Part shown: positions 16,422-26,116 of the stretch, in pieces
Layout: each line of letters opens with the position of its first letter
Numbering within the stretch: position 1 is the first letter of the stretch
DNA from: JBGZEX01 sp041846495
GTDB lineage: Bacteria; Bacteroidota; Bacteroidia; Bacteroidales; Marinifilaceae
DNA length: 64,000 bases
Direction: 5' to 3'
NCBI GenBank assembly: GCA_041846495.1
Contig: JBGZEX010000076.1
Location: 1 to 64,000 of the forward strand
Position numbers and translations under genes: made by a program
Notes under the pieces: generated by a model
Told to the model about the DNA's origin: nothing
The model's database searches: none
Seen by the model: only the letters and a program-made list of their open reading frames with translations

Positions 16422-19043
16422 TTAAAGTCCTGTGATTTTTTTTATTTCGTGGAGTTTGTTGAGTGCTTCTATGGGAGTGAGACTGTTTATATCCAGGTCT
16501 TTTATTTCGTCTCGTATCCGGCATAGGACGGGGTCTTCCAACTGGAAGAAAGATAATTGCATTCCGGCTCTTTTGGCCGCAATTCCGTCGATGTTTTTTT
16601 GGATGCATCCTTTATTGTCCATATCGTTTTCTAAAAGTTTGAGTATATCCTCTGCCCTTTTTACTACCGATAAAGGCAATCCGGCCATTTTACCCACTTG
16701 TATGCCGAAAGAGTGATTGGTTCCGCCTTTGATTAATTTCCGGAGAAAAATTATTTTATGTTCCAATTCTTTTACGGATACGTTGTAATTTCGGATCTTC
16801 GGAAAGGATTTCTCCATTTCGTTTAATTCGTGATAGTGGGTGGCGAATAAGGTTTTCGCTCTGTTTTTTTTATTTTCGTGTATGTATTCCACTATGGCCC
16901 AGGCAATGGATATGCCGTCGTATGTGGATGTTCCTCTGCCCAACTCGTCGAATAGCACGAGGCTTCTGTCGGATATGTTGTTGAGGATGTTGGCCGCTTC
17001 GTTCATTTCCACCATAAAAGTGGATTCCCCGCGGGAAATATTGTCGGACGCTCCCACCCGGGTGAATATTTTGTCGACGAATCCGATATCGGCGGATTTT
17101 GCGGGTACGAAGCATCCGGCTTGTGCCATGATGACGATTAGGGCCGTTTGGCGGAGCAATGCCGATTTACCGGCCATATTGGGGCCTGTAATAATCATGA
17201 TTTGTTGATGGGCATTGTCCAATTTCAGACTGTTGGGAATATATTTTTCTCCTACGGGGAGTTCTTTTTCGATAACCGGATGTCTTCCGTCTTTTATTTC
17301 CAAAGTTAAGGAGGCGTCGATTACGGGGCGGTTGTAGCCGTTCTCTACCGAGACTTCGGCGAAGGAGAGGAGGCTGTCTACGGCGGCTATTATGCCGGCG
17401 TTCTTTTGTATTTGCCGTATAAAAGGAAGAGCGTATTCGACGGTTTCGCGGAATATCCGGTTTTCGATTTCCGTTATTTTTTCTTCCGCTCCCAATATTT
17501 TCTCTTCGTATTCCTTTAATTCGGGAGTAATATAACGTTCCGCATTGACCAGGGTTTGTTTGCGTATCCATGTTACGGGCACTTTTTCCGCATGCACCCG
17601 GGTTACTTCGATATAATATCCGAATACGTTATTGAACCCTATTTTAAGCGAATTGATTCCGGTAGCCTGAATTTCTCTTTCCTGTATGGCATGGAGCCGG
17701 TCTTTCCCGTGCGCCGCCAAGTAGCGGAGGTCGTCGAGTTCTTTGTCTACGCCCGGAGCTATGGCATTGCCCTTGCTTATCGAATGGGGAGCTTCCTCGG
17801 CTATGGTGGTTTTTATCTTGCAAATCAGGTCGGAACAGGGATCCGTTTCTTCCATCATATCTTTGAGGGGAAGGGATGCGGTCGAAAGGCATGCTTCCCG
17901 TAGCGGGGCTACGGTTTCCAAACTTCGACGCATTTGATTCAATTCCCTCGGGCTTATTTTACAGGCGCCTATTTTAGACGACAGTCTTTCCATATCCCCG
18001 GTTTCGCATAAGATATCCCGCAAGCGACAACGGAGCTCTTCGTCTTTTACGAATGTTTCCACAATATCCAATCTCCGGTTTATTTTATCGGGATCTTTCA
18101 ACGGCATACCGATCCAACGATTGAGGTTTCTGCTTCCCATGGGAGTTATGCAGCGGTTGAGGATGGCCGAGAGGGATTTCCCTCCTTCGTGTACGGGAGA
18201 AAGAATTTCCAAATTCCGGAGGGTGGGACGGTCTAAAAGCAAGTGTTCGCTTTGGTCTATTCGCGAAATGGAGGTGATATGGGATATGGCATCGTGTTTT
18301 GTCATTTCCAAATAGTATAAAGCGGCTCCGGCCGTACCTACGGCATACGGCATATTGTTTATTCCGAATCCTTTGAGAGAGTTTACACCGAAATGTTTCA
18401 ACAGACGATCTTTGGCCGCTTCGGTTTCGAAAAACCATTCCTCTACGGGGTATAAGTAGAATTTTCCGCTGAAACTTTCGTTGAATTCGTCGAGTTTACC
18501 TTTGGGATAAATGACTTCTTTGGGGCGGAAAGAATTGAGGAGTTTATCGATAGCTCCCGTACTTCCCTCCGTCGTAAGGAATTCTCCGGTAGTCAGGTCC
18601 AAAAAAGATACGGCGGCCATCGTCCGGGTGAAGTATACGGCAGCCAAAAAAATATTGGCTTCCGCATTTTCGACATATTCTCCGTAAGAGACTCCGGGGG
18701 TCACGAGTTCTATAACGCCCCGTTTTACCAGTTTCTTCGTTTTTTTCGGATCTTCCAACTGTTCGCATATGGCAACCCTTTCTCCCGCTCTTACCAATTT
18801 GGGCATATAGGTGTCTATGGCGTGGTAGGGGAAACCGGCAAGTTCTACGTCTCCCGGCGAACCGTGGGAACGTTTGGTGAGGGTGATGCCCAATATTTTC
18901 GACGCCTTTATCGCATCCTCGGCGAAAGTTTCGTAAAAATCTCCCATCCTGTACAGCAATATGGCGTCGGGATATTGGGCTTTCAGGCGGAAGTATTGTT
19001 GCATTAAAGGAGTATCCTGAGGTTGCTTGGTATTTTTTGCCAT
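16422..19043 (-). CDS. mutS: DNA mismatch repair protein MutS
   Basis: Recognises base mismatches and small loops and starts mismatch repair with MutL. The 873-residue length is normal for MutS1. The mismatch-binding motif GDFYETF (Phe36, Glu38) is near the N-terminus; the Walker A GPNMAGKS is at about residues 620-627 and the Walker B LVLFDELGRGTSTYDG follows. Domains I-V are therefore complete, and the tail ends with the usual short helix-turn-helix dimerisation segment. It is transcribed alone, leftward; a gap of 52 bases separates it from tadA. No mutL in the window. Confidence 0.97.
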   Translation of the reverse strand: MAKNTKQPQDTPLMQQYFRLKAQYPDAILLYRMGDFYETFAEDAIKASKILGITLTKRSHGSPGDVELAGFPYHAIDTYMPKLVRAGERVAICEQLEDPKKTKKLVKRGVIELVTPGVSYGEYVENAEANIFLAAVYFTRTMAAVSFLDLTTGEFLTTEGSTGAIDKLLNSFRPKEVIYPKGKLDEFNESFSGKFYLYPVEEWFFETEAAKDRLLKHFGVNSLKGFGINNMPYAVGTAGAALYYLEMTKHDAISHITSISRIDQSEHLLLDRPTLRNLEILSPVHEGGKSLSAILNRCITPMGSRNLNRWIGMPLKDPDKINRRLDIVETFVKDEELRCRLRDILCETGDMERLSSKIGACKISPRELNQMRRSLETVAPLREACLSTASLPLKDMMEETDPCSDLICKIKTTIAEEAPHSISKGNAIAPGVDKELDDLRYLAAHGKDRLHAIQEREIQATGINSLKIGFNNVFGYYIEVTRVHAEKVPVTWIRKQTLVNAERYITPELKEYEEKILGAEEKITEIENRIFRETVEYALPFIRQIQKNAGIIAAVDSLLSFAEVSVENGYNRPVIDASLTLEIKDGRHPVIEKELPVGEKYIPNSLKLDNAHQQIMIITGPNMAGKSALLRQTALIVIMAQAGCFVPAKSADIGFVDKIFTRVGASDNISRGESTFMVEMNEAANILNNISDRSLVLFDELGRGTSTYDGISIAWAIVEYIHENKKNRAKTLFATHYHELNEMEKSFPKIRNYNVSVKELEHKIIFLRKLIKGGTNHSFGIQVGKMAGLPLSVVKRAEDILKLLENDMDNKGCIQKNIDGIAAKRAGMQLSFFQLEDPVLCRIRDEIKDLDINSLTPIEALNKLHEIKKITGL

Positions 19044-19095
19044 ATTGCGATAGGTTTAGAAGAATCAAAGATAATAAATTTCCGGTATAAAATTA

Positions 19096-19527
19096 TTATC
19101 TCTTTTTTTGGAAAAATTTCCGGATGATTTCAGCGCATTTTTCCTCCATGACTCCCCGGGTTATCGTGGTTTTCGGGTGAAGAGGGGAGGGCGAGAGACG
19201 GGAATACCCTCTTTTAGGGTCGGATGCTCCGTATACGATACGTCCGATTTGGGACCAGGATAAAGCGCCCGCACACATGGTACACGGTTCCAAGGTTACG
19301 TATAATGTGCATTCGGTCAGATATTTGCTTCCTAATGAGAGGGCTGCCGAAGTTATGGCGAGCATTTCGGCATGGGCTGTGACATCGTTCAGTTTCTCCG
19401 TTTCGTTATGGGCTTTGGCGATGATTTTTCCATTGCATACGATAAGCGCACCTACGGGGATTTCTCCCTCTTCTTCCGCCCTTAGGGCTTCGTTCAGGGC
19501 GATGCCCATATAATATTCGTCCTTCAT
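19096..19527 (-). CDS. tadA: tRNA-specific adenosine deaminase
   Basis: Deaminates the wobble adenosine of tRNA-Arg(ACG) to inosine. From the start at 19527 the protein is 143 residues with the zinc site His52-Ala-Glu54 and Cys82-Thr-Met-Cys85 (PCTMC), normal for TadA. The open frame continues far upstream, but that part is only the other frame of the preceding gene. The start overlaps the stop of the amidohydrolase gene by 4 bases (ATGA), indicating translational coupling. Last gene of the lepA operon. Confidence 0.92.
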   Translation of the reverse strand: MKDEYYMGIALNEALRAEEEGEIPVGALIVCNGKIIAKAHNETEKLNDVTAHAEMLAITSAALSLGSKYLTECTLYVTLEPCTMCAGALSWSQIGRIVYGASDPKRGYSRLSPSPLHPKTTITRGVMEEKCAEIIRKFFQKKR

Positions 19528-20834
19528 ATGTCGTTTTCTATTTTTCCCCGTATATACTCGATTTCTTTTAAAACTTCCGGATAGTCGATTTTTTCGATAT
19601 TCCGGTTTTTCATCACCCATTCTCCGTTGACCATCGAATGGAGGATGTTGCGGGCCTCCATGGCGTACGCGACGGAAGAGGCCGGAGCGTATACGGGAGC
19701 CATATTTTCTTCCGGATTTATAAAAATGAGGTCGGCCTTTTTGCCTCTTTCGATCGAGCCGGTTATTTCCCCTAAACCTAGAGCATGGGCTCCGTTTCGG
19801 GTTGCCATCCTTATGCTTTCCATAGCCGTCATGACGGTAGGATCCCGGTGTATTCCCTTGGCCATGAGGGAGGCGAACCGCATTTCTTCGACCATATTGA
19901 GATTGTTGTTCGAGGCGGAACCGTCGGTACCCAGAGCGACGTTTATGCCGGCGCCCCCGTATTTTTTTATATCGGCCATGCCGCTTCCCAATTTGAGATT
20001 GCTTTTGGGGCAATGTACGGCGGATGCGGAGGTGTTTGCGAATATTTCCATATCTTCGGGGGAGAGGTATACGCAATGAGCGGCCACGGTGTTTTTATCC
20101 AATATTCCGATGCTGTGAAGATAGGCCGTAGGGGTCATTCCCGTTTTTTCTACGGAAGCGCTATTTTCCGCTTCGGTTTCCGAGAGGTGGATATGGAAGA
20201 GACATCCGTATTTATCGGCCGTTTTCTTGCCTTTCAATAGAGTTTCCCGGCTGCAGGAATAAGGGGCGTGAGCGGGGACGGAGGCCGATATGAGGGGATG
20301 ACCTTCGTAGCGGAGAATATTGCGACGGATGCGTTCTACGGCTTCGTCTGCGGTTTTAAAACCGGGACAGGGAAAGTCGCTCAGGGATTCGTTTAAAACT
20401 CCTCTCAATCCGGTTTTCGCACATTCTTCCGCAATGATGTCCGAGAAAAAATACATGTCGTTGAATGTCGTAGTTCCGGATTTTATCATTTCGCATAAGG
20501 CCCATTTTGTTGCGATGGCCGTATTATGAGGAGTAATCCATTTCGCCTCGGCGGGGAATATGCGGGAATTCAGCCATTGCCGGAGGGGAAGGTCGTCTGC
20601 ATATCCTTTGAAAATACTCATGGGGATATGGGTGTGGGCATTGACGAATCCGGGCATGACGATCATTTTTTGTGCATCGAAAATTTCGTCGGCTTCGTTT
20701 TTTTCGTTTTCGGATATTTCGCCCGGACCTGCTTTTAGGATTTCATCCCCTTCGATAAGGATATGACCGTTGTCGATGATGTCGTTTCCCTTATTAACCG
20801 TAATGATACGGGCATTTACGATAATTTTTCTCAT
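19524..20834 (-). CDS. amidohydrolase, MTA/SAH deaminase-like (MtaD/SsnA family)
   Basis: A metal-dependent deaminase of the amidohydrolase superfamily. The 436 residues carry the expected ligands: PGFVNAHTH (first His pair), FHIHLSETEAE, AAHCVYLS and ALGTDGSASNNNLNM with the catalytic Asp. The pattern and length best fit 5-methylthioadenosine/S-adenosylhomocysteine deaminase; guanine deaminase or chlorohydrolase relatives are possible alternatives. Cytosolic. It lies 25 bases after lepA and overlaps tadA, so a deaminase for purine compounds is placed directly with a tRNA adenosine deaminase. Confidence 0.82.
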   Translation of the reverse strand: MRKIIVNARIITVNKGNDIIDNGHILIEGDEILKAGPGEISENEKNEADEIFDAQKMIVMPGFVNAHTHIPMSIFKGYADDLPLRQWLNSRIFPAEAKWITPHNTAIATKWALCEMIKSGTTTFNDMYFFSDIIAEECAKTGLRGVLNESLSDFPCPGFKTADEAVERIRRNILRYEGHPLISASVPAHAPYSCSRETLLKGKKTADKYGCLFHIHLSETEAENSASVEKTGMTPTAYLHSIGILDKNTVAAHCVYLSPEDMEIFANTSASAVHCPKSNLKLGSGMADIKKYGGAGINVALGTDGSASNNNLNMVEEMRFASLMAKGIHRDPTVMTAMESIRMATRNGAHALGLGEITGSIERGKKADLIFINPEENMAPVYAPASSVAYAMEARNILHSMVNGEWVMKNRNIEKIDYPEVLKEIEYIRGKIENDI

Positions 20835-20859
20835 GGCATATTTTTCCAGCGAATCGTGC

Positions 20860-22647
20860 TCAATCCAATTTGAGTACGGCTAAAAAGGCCTTTTGAGGGA
20901 CTTCCACGTTTCCGATTTGTTTCATCCGTTTTTTCCCTTTTTTCTGTTTTTCCAGCAATTTCCTTTTCCGCGATATATCGCCTCCGTAACATTTGGCCGT
21001 TACGTCTTTGCGTACGGCCTTTACGGTTTCCCTTGCGATGATTTTCGCACCTATGGCAGCCTGGATCGCAATGTCGAATTGTTGGCGCGGAATGAGTTCT
21101 TTGAGTTTTTCGCACATCCGTTTCCCGAAAGAATAGGCGTTGTCGAAATGGATGAGGGAAGAAAGGGCGTCTACGGGTTCTCCGTTCAGCAATACGTCCA
21201 ATTTTACGAGATGCCCTTTTCTGTAACCTATGCCGTAATAGTCGAAAGATGCATATCCTTTGCTGATACTTTTCAATTTATCGTAAAAATCGAATACGAT
21301 TTCGCCCAAAGGAAGTTCGTATGTCAATTCGATCCGGTTTCCGGTGAGATAGTGCTGGTGGGTTACGCACCCTCTTTTCCCTAAACACAAGGTCATAATC
21401 TGTCCTATGTATTCCGTAGGGGTGATGATTTGGGCTTTTATATAAGGCTCTTCGATATAGTCTAAAAGAGAAGGGTCCGGCATGTCCGAAGGGTTGTGCA
21501 TTTCGAATGTCGAGCCTTTGGTGGTATGCGCCATATACATTACGTTCGGGACGGTGGTAATTACGTTCATATCGAATTCCCTGTCGAGACGTTCCTGTAC
21601 GATTTCCATATGGAGCATTCCCAAAAAACCGCATCTGAATCCGAAACCCAAGGCAACGGAAGATTCGGGTTCGAAGGTAAGCGAAGCGTCGTTGAGCTGG
21701 AGTTTTTCGATGGCTGTCCGCAGATCTTCGTAATCTTCCGAATCGATGGGATATATCCCTGCAAACACCATGGGTTTTACTTCTTTGAAACCGGCGATTC
21801 CCGATTCGCAGGGGCGGGATATATGGGTAATGGTATCCCCGACCTTTACCTCCGACGAGGTTTTTATGCCCGATATGATGTAACCTACGTCACCGGTGCC
21901 CAACACCTTCCGTTCTTCGTTTTTCAGACGCATTACTCCTATCTCGTCCGCATCGTATTCTTTTCCGGTGTTTACGAACTTCACGGCTTCTCCGCTTTTC
22001 AAAACGCCGTTTACGATCCGGCAATAGGTGATAATGCCCCGAAAGGAGTTGAATTCGGAATCGAATATCAAGGCTTGCAGAGGTGCATCCGGATCCCCCG
22101 TGGGATGCGGAATCCGTTCTATTATGGCTTCGAGTACGGCTTCCACTCCGGCTCCCGTTTTTCCGCTCGCTTCCAATATGTCGTCTTTTTTGCAGCCGAT
22201 GAGTTCTACAATCTGGTCTTTGACCTCTTCCGGCATGGCATTCGGCATATCCATTTTGTTGAGTACGGGAATGATTTCCAAATCGTTTTCTATGGCTAAA
22301 TAGAGGTTCGATATGGTTTGAGCCTGTATGCCCTGAGTGGCGTCGATGACGAGCAATGCCCCTTCGCATGCGGCTATGGAGCGGGATACTTCGTAGGAAA
22401 AATCCACGTGTCCCGGAGTGTCGATAAGATTGAGTACGTATTTTTTGCCTTTATACGAATAATCCATCTGGATGGCATGGCTTTTAATGGTGATTCCTCT
22501 CTCCCTTTCCAAATCCATATTGTCCAGGACCTGAGCCTGAAGATCCTTACCCGTAACGGTATTCGTCATCTCCAAAAGCCGGTCGGCCAAAGTGCTTTTC
22601 CCGTGGTCTATATGTGCGATAATGCAAAAATTGCGAATGTTTTCCAT
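20860..22647 (-). CDS. lepA: elongation factor 4 (LepA)
   Basis: Translational GTPase that acts on ribosomes during initiation/elongation stress. From the ATG at 22647 the product is 595 residues, close to the usual 599. It starts MENIRNFCIIAHIDHGKST, giving the G1 P-loop; G3 is DTPGHVDF and G4 NKMDMPNA. The LepA-specific C-terminal domain is complete, with KRKLLEKQKKGKKRMK near the end. A longer frame begins at 22695 but adds 16 residues not found in the family. First gene of a three-gene operon with the amidohydrolase and tadA. Confidence 0.96.
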   Translation of the reverse strand: MENIRNFCIIAHIDHGKSTLADRLLEMTNTVTGKDLQAQVLDNMDLERERGITIKSHAIQMDYSYKGKKYVLNLIDTPGHVDFSYEVSRSIAACEGALLVIDATQGIQAQTISNLYLAIENDLEIIPVLNKMDMPNAMPEEVKDQIVELIGCKKDDILEASGKTGAGVEAVLEAIIERIPHPTGDPDAPLQALIFDSEFNSFRGIITYCRIVNGVLKSGEAVKFVNTGKEYDADEIGVMRLKNEERKVLGTGDVGYIISGIKTSSEVKVGDTITHISRPCESGIAGFKEVKPMVFAGIYPIDSEDYEDLRTAIEKLQLNDASLTFEPESSVALGFGFRCGFLGMLHMEIVQERLDREFDMNVITTVPNVMYMAHTTKGSTFEMHNPSDMPDPSLLDYIEEPYIKAQIITPTEYIGQIMTLCLGKRGCVTHQHYLTGNRIELTYELPLGEIVFDFYDKLKSISKGYASFDYYGIGYRKGHLVKLDVLLNGEPVDALSSLIHFDNAYSFGKRMCEKLKELIPRQQFDIAIQAAIGAKIIARETVKAVRKDVTAKCYGGDISRKRKLLEKQKKGKKRMKQIGNVEVPQKAFLAVLKLD

Positions 22648-22828
22648 TTCTGATGATTTTCCCGGTAAATATAGAAAAAAATCCGCGTTTTTCATAGTTG
22701 TTTTCAGATGAGTCCGAGATTTTTATATCGAGAAATCGTGGGAAAAACGGGGGAGAACTCCATAAATTTTTCGTAGCTCGATATTGCGAATAATGTTTAT
22801 TGACAGGGATAAAAGCTTCGGGGTTATA

Positions 22829-22858
22829 TTGAACTTAGACGAATAAAATCTATCTTTG
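22829..22858 (+). promoter_or_regulatory. predicted promoter of the yicC-gmk-nadD operon
   Basis: TTG at 22829-22831 and TATCTTTG at 22851-22858 are 19 bases apart, an excellent match to the Bacteroidota consensus. The leader to the ATG at 22887 would be about 20 bases. Confidence 0.7.
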
Positions 22859-22886
22859 CGGAAAGCTAATCATAAAAACGCAGTTT

Positions 22887-23777
22887 ATGTTGTATTCGAT
22901 GACCGGATTCGGGAAATCCGTCGTTTCCGACGGGGAGAAAAAAATCGTTATAGAAATAAAGTGCCTCAATTCCAAACAATTGGATCTCGGTGTAAAGCTG
23001 CCTCAGGCATTTCGGGAAAAGGAGATGGATATAAGGAATATGATAAAAATCGGGTTGGAACGGGGGAAGGTGGATGTGAATATATATTTCGATAACGGAA
23101 ACGGGAAAGAGGCCTCTTCGATAAACAGGGAAGTCGTTTCCGATTATTGCAGACAGTTGGCGGATATCGCCCGGGAAATGGGATGTCCGGCGGATACGGG
23201 GAAGATTGCTACGGATATATTGGCTATCTCCATGAGGTGTCCGGATGTGACGTATGTGAATCATGAAACCGTAGAGGCTTCTTTGTGGGAGGTTTTGAAA
23301 TCCGGAATTCTGTCGACGATGGAGGAAGTAAAAGCTTTCAGAGCGCAGGAGGGACTTGCTCTTACGGAAGATATGAAGAAAAGGATCGCCCTGATATTAG
23401 AGTACGAATCCGGGCTTTCGGCTTACGAAGGCGGTCGGGTGGAGAGAGTGCGTGCCCGGCTCGAGGAAAGACTGGGGGAATGGAGGGAAAGTCTCCCTGT
23501 GGATGAGAACAGATTGGAGCAAGAGTTGATCTACTATATCGAGAAGTTCGATATCACGGAAGAAAGGGTGCGGTTGAAAAATCATTGCACCTATTTCCTG
23601 AAAACGGCCGAAGAAGAGGATGCCGCCGGGAGGAAACTCGGTTTTATCGCCCAGGAAATCGGCAGGGAAATCAATACCATAGGTTCCAAAGCCAACGATG
23701 GGGAAATGCAGCGGTCGGTCGTTATGATGAAAGACGAGTTGGAGAAAATCAAAGAACAGATATTGAATATATTATGA
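22887..23777 (+). CDS. YicC/YloC family endoribonuclease
   Basis: Member of the YicC family, for which an endoribonuclease activity has been described in bacteria. The 296-residue length is usual. It begins MLYSMTGFGKSVV with the conserved SMTGFG motif and a stretch around EIKCLNSKQLDL. The C-terminal DUF1732 region is seen as GFIAQEIGREINTIGSKAND. Cytosolic. The stop overlaps the gmk start by 4 bases (ATGA), as in many genomes where yicC and gmk are neighbours. First gene of a three-gene operon. Confidence 0.92.
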   Translation: MLYSMTGFGKSVVSDGEKKIVIEIKCLNSKQLDLGVKLPQAFREKEMDIRNMIKIGLERGKVDVNIYFDNGNGKEASSINREVVSDYCRQLADIAREMGCPADTGKIATDILAISMRCPDVTYVNHETVEASLWEVLKSGILSTMEEVKAFRAQEGLALTEDMKKRIALILEYESGLSAYEGGRVERVRARLEERLGEWRESLPVDENRLEQELIYYIEKFDITEERVRLKNHCTYFLKTAEEEDAAGRKLGFIAQEIGREINTIGSKANDGEMQRSVVMMKDELEKIKEQILNIL

Positions 23778-24361
23778 CGAAAATAAAAGACGGGATAAGA
23801 AAAGCGATTATATTTTCGGCTCCGAGCGGTTCGGGTAAAACTACGATTATCAATCATCTTTTAAAACGAGACCTCGGTCTGGAGTTTTCGATATCGGCTA
23901 CGAATCGGGAACCGAGAGGGAAGGAAACGGACGGGAGGGAGTATTATTTTCTCGGGACGGACGAATTTCGTGCCGGGATAAAGAAGGGGGATTTTTTGGA
24001 GTGGGAAGAAGTATATCCCGGGAGATTTTACGGGACCCTTAAGTCGGAATTGGAACGTATATGGAAAAGCGGACATACGGTGGTATTCGATGTGGATGTG
24101 GTAGGGGGGCTCAATATAAAGAAATATTTCGGTTCCGCCGCTTTGGCCGTATTCATTCAGGCTCCTTCCGTAGATGTATTGAAGGAAAGGTTGGAGACGA
24201 GGGGGACGGAAACTCCGGAACAAATGGATGCCCGGCTTGCAAAGGCCCGGTACGAAATGGGTTTTGCTTCCGAATACGATGCGGTGATCGTCAACGACCG
24301 TTTGGAAAAGGCTTGCGAGGATGCGGAAAATCTCGTCCGGAACTTTTTATGCGCCGATTGA
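23774..24361 (+). CDS. gmk: guanylate kinase
   Basis: Phosphorylates GMP to GDP with ATP. From the ATG at 23774 it is 195 residues, normal for the enzyme. The P-loop is SAPSGSGKTTI (about residues 15-25); GMP-binding residues are in SATNREPRGKETDGREYYF, and the lid region RLETRGTETPEQMDAR follows. The frame continues upstream inside yicC but the coupled ATGA start is convincing. nadD begins 22 bases downstream, so this is a small nucleotide/cofactor operon. Confidence 0.95.
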   Translation: MTKIKDGIRKAIIFSAPSGSGKTTIINHLLKRDLGLEFSISATNREPRGKETDGREYYFLGTDEFRAGIKKGDFLEWEEVYPGRFYGTLKSELERIWKSGHTVVFDVDVVGGLNIKKYFGSAALAVFIQAPSVDVLKERLETRGTETPEQMDARLAKARYEMGFASEYDAVIVNDRLEKACEDAENLVRNFLCAD

Positions 24362-24383
24362 AATGAATGCTCTCGGATTCCAT

Positions 24384-24965
24384 ATGAAAACCGGATTGTT
24401 TTTCGGCTCTTTCAACCCTATTCACAACGGACATTTCGCCGTAGCCCGTTATCTCAGGGATTCCGGTCTTTGCCGGGAAGTATGGTTTGTGGTGAGTCCC
24501 TGTAATCCCTTTAAAGCCGATACCCTACTGACCGATGAATACGAACGCCTTGAAATCGTAAAGGCGGCGGTGGCCGGAGAACCCCGGATGCGGGTTTGCG
24601 ATATGGAATTTTCCATGCCCCGCCCGTCTTATACGGCCGATACTTTAAGACGATTGAAACGCTCGTATCCTTATAGGGATTTCGCTATCGTCATGGGAGC
24701 GGACAATCTGGAAAATATAGAGAAATGGAAAGATAAGGATTTCGTGTTGTCCGAATTCGAAATATTCGTATATCCTCGTCCGGGACACGATTGCAGAAAT
24801 ATCGAGCGGAGGGATAATATAAAAATCGTAAAAGCGGCGGAAACCGACATTTCCTCTACCGATATCCGCAGAATGTTGTCCGCCGGAGAGGATATAACCC
24901 CTTTTGTACCCGAAGCTTCCAAAGAATTGATTTTAAAATATTACTCCCCCGGAGATTTTGTATAA
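24384..24965 (+). CDS. nadD: nicotinate-nucleotide adenylyltransferase
   Basis: Joins nicotinate mononucleotide and ATP to form deamido-NAD in NAD synthesis. The start at 24384 gives a 193-residue protein beginning MKTGLFFGSFNPIHNGH, which holds the nucleotidyltransferase signature GSFNPIHNGH. An in-frame ATG at 24363, directly after the gmk stop, is the alternative. The second signature is SSTDIRRMLSAGED near the C-terminus. Cytosolic. Last gene of the yicC-gmk-nadD operon. Confidence 0.93.
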   Translation: MKTGLFFGSFNPIHNGHFAVARYLRDSGLCREVWFVVSPCNPFKADTLLTDEYERLEIVKAAVAGEPRMRVCDMEFSMPRPSYTADTLRRLKRSYPYRDFAIVMGADNLENIEKWKDKDFVLSEFEIFVYPRPGHDCRNIERRDNIKIVKAAETDISSTDIRRMLSAGEDITPFVPEASKELILKYYSPGDFV

Positions 24966-24977
24966 TTATCGGCATTA

Positions 24978-25008
24978 TGCATATTTATGCAGAGTGAATT
25001 TGCATATA
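24978..25008. promoter_or_regulatory. possible tandem ArgR (ARG box) operator
   Basis: TGCATATTTATGCA (24978-24991) is a perfect dyad matching the ARG-box pattern TGMATwwwwATKCA. After exactly 3 bases comes TGAATTTGCATATA (24995-25008), a full left and partial right half-site. Tandem boxes 3 bases apart are the known ArgR arrangement. It lies about 75 bases upstream of the predicted yitT promoter. It could be chance in A+T-rich DNA. Confidence 0.3.
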
Positions 25009-25080
25009 AATCGCTGATGTTTACGGCTTTACAAATAAAAGCTTTGTGCTTAAAAATTCTTTAATCCGGATTATAATTCG

Positions 25081-25088
25081 TAAGTTTG
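25081..25088 (+). promoter_or_regulatory. predicted promoter -7 element for the YitT-type gene
   Basis: TAAGTTTG, an exact TAnnTTTG match, is 39 bases before the ATG at 25127. No clear TTG stands at the -33 position. Confidence 0.5.
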
Positions 25089-25126
25089 CGGTCGTAAACG
25101 GAAATATTAATTAAACGGATAATGTT

Positions 25127-26116
25127 ATGGGATTTGTTACAAAGGAAAAATTATTTTCCAAGGATTTTTTTATAACCTATGCCTGGTTATTGGGGGGATG
25201 TTTCGTCTTTGCCGTAGGTGCGGTTTTATTTGCCGAGCCTTACGGATTCGCCCCGGGAGGAACTTACGGACTTTCCATGGTTTTTCATAACCTCTGGGGT
25301 TGGAGAACGGAGCTTGCCGCATTGTGCATGGACATACCTCTTTTGCTTTTGGGCATTTATTTTCTCGGGGCGCAATTCGGGGTGAAGACTATCGTATGTA
25401 CTTTTGCCATTCCGGCTTCCATGTGGGTACTTCACCGTTTTTACGGATATCTTCCCCTTCTCGAATCGGCGGAGGTGCTCGACCAGCTCAAGGCGCTCAT
25501 GTCCGGTTTCGATTTGAACGAGACGCAGGGTATGGAACAGTTTACGGCAGCCATGCGTCCTCTTTTGCAGGAGCAATTGCTTTCTTCCATTTTCGGCGGT
25601 ATCGTATACGGTATAGGTATAGGTATGATTTTCAAATCCAGGGCTACTTCCGGAGGCTCCGATATCATCGCCATGATATTGAATAAATATACCCATATTT
25701 CGCTGGGACAATTGGTGATTATCGTGGATTGTACCATAACCCTGACGACGGTAGTGGCCTTTAACGACTGGCGTTTGCCCATGTATTCGTGGATTATCGT
25801 ATTCATCGAAGGCAAGGTTATCGACCTTATTGTCGACGGAGCTTCCGTACATAAGACGATGATGATCGTAACCTCCAGGATAGAGGAAGTGAAGCAGATT
25901 ATCCTGTACGATATAAAGCGGGGAGCCACCTCCCTTAGCGGGAAAGGGCTTTATATGGACGAATCCCGGGAAATTATCTATACCGTAGTCACCCGGAGGG
26001 AAATGCTTATCCTGCGGCATAAAATTGCGGCAATCGATCCGGAAGCATTTATCAATGTGTTGGATTCTAATGAGATACTTGGAAAAGGTTTTAAATCCCT
26101 TACTCAAGAAACTTGA
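25127..26116 (+). CDS. YitT family membrane protein (DUF161/DUF2179)
   Basis: A 329-residue inner-membrane protein. Six or so hydrophobic segments occupy residues 15-235; the second contains FAEPYGFAPGGTYGLSMVF, the conserved glycine-rich YitT motif, repeated as SRATSGGSDIIAMIL. The C-terminal 90 residues form a soluble DUF2179 domain (TVVTRREMLILRHKIAAIDP). An insert of about 50 residues between the two membrane halves (around DQLKALMSGFDLNETQGMEQ) is common in Bacteroidales members. Its substrate is unknown. It has its own predicted promoter, with an ARG-box-like dyad further upstream. Confidence 0.85.
   Translation: MGFVTKEKLFSKDFFITYAWLLGGCFVFAVGAVLFAEPYGFAPGGTYGLSMVFHNLWGWRTELAALCMDIPLLLLGIYFLGAQFGVKTIVCTFAIPASMWVLHRFYGYLPLLESAEVLDQLKALMSGFDLNETQGMEQFTAAMRPLLQEQLLSSIFGGIVYGIGIGMIFKSRATSGGSDIIAMILNKYTHISLGQLVIIVDCTITLTTVVAFNDWRLPMYSWIIVFIEGKVIDLIVDGASVHKTMMIVTSRIEEVKQIILYDIKRGATSLSGKGLYMDESREIIYTVVTRREMLILRHKIAAIDPEAFINVLDSNEILGKGFKSLTQET

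Noticed and set aside
19096..20076. 326-codon frame containing tadA at its end
   Set aside because: The first 183 codons are the out-of-frame shadow of the amidohydrolase gene; the real tadA start is the coupled ATG at 19527.
23585..24361. Longer start for gmk inside yicC
   Set aside because: The extra residues are the shadow of yicC; the ATG at 23774 gives a normal guanylate kinase.
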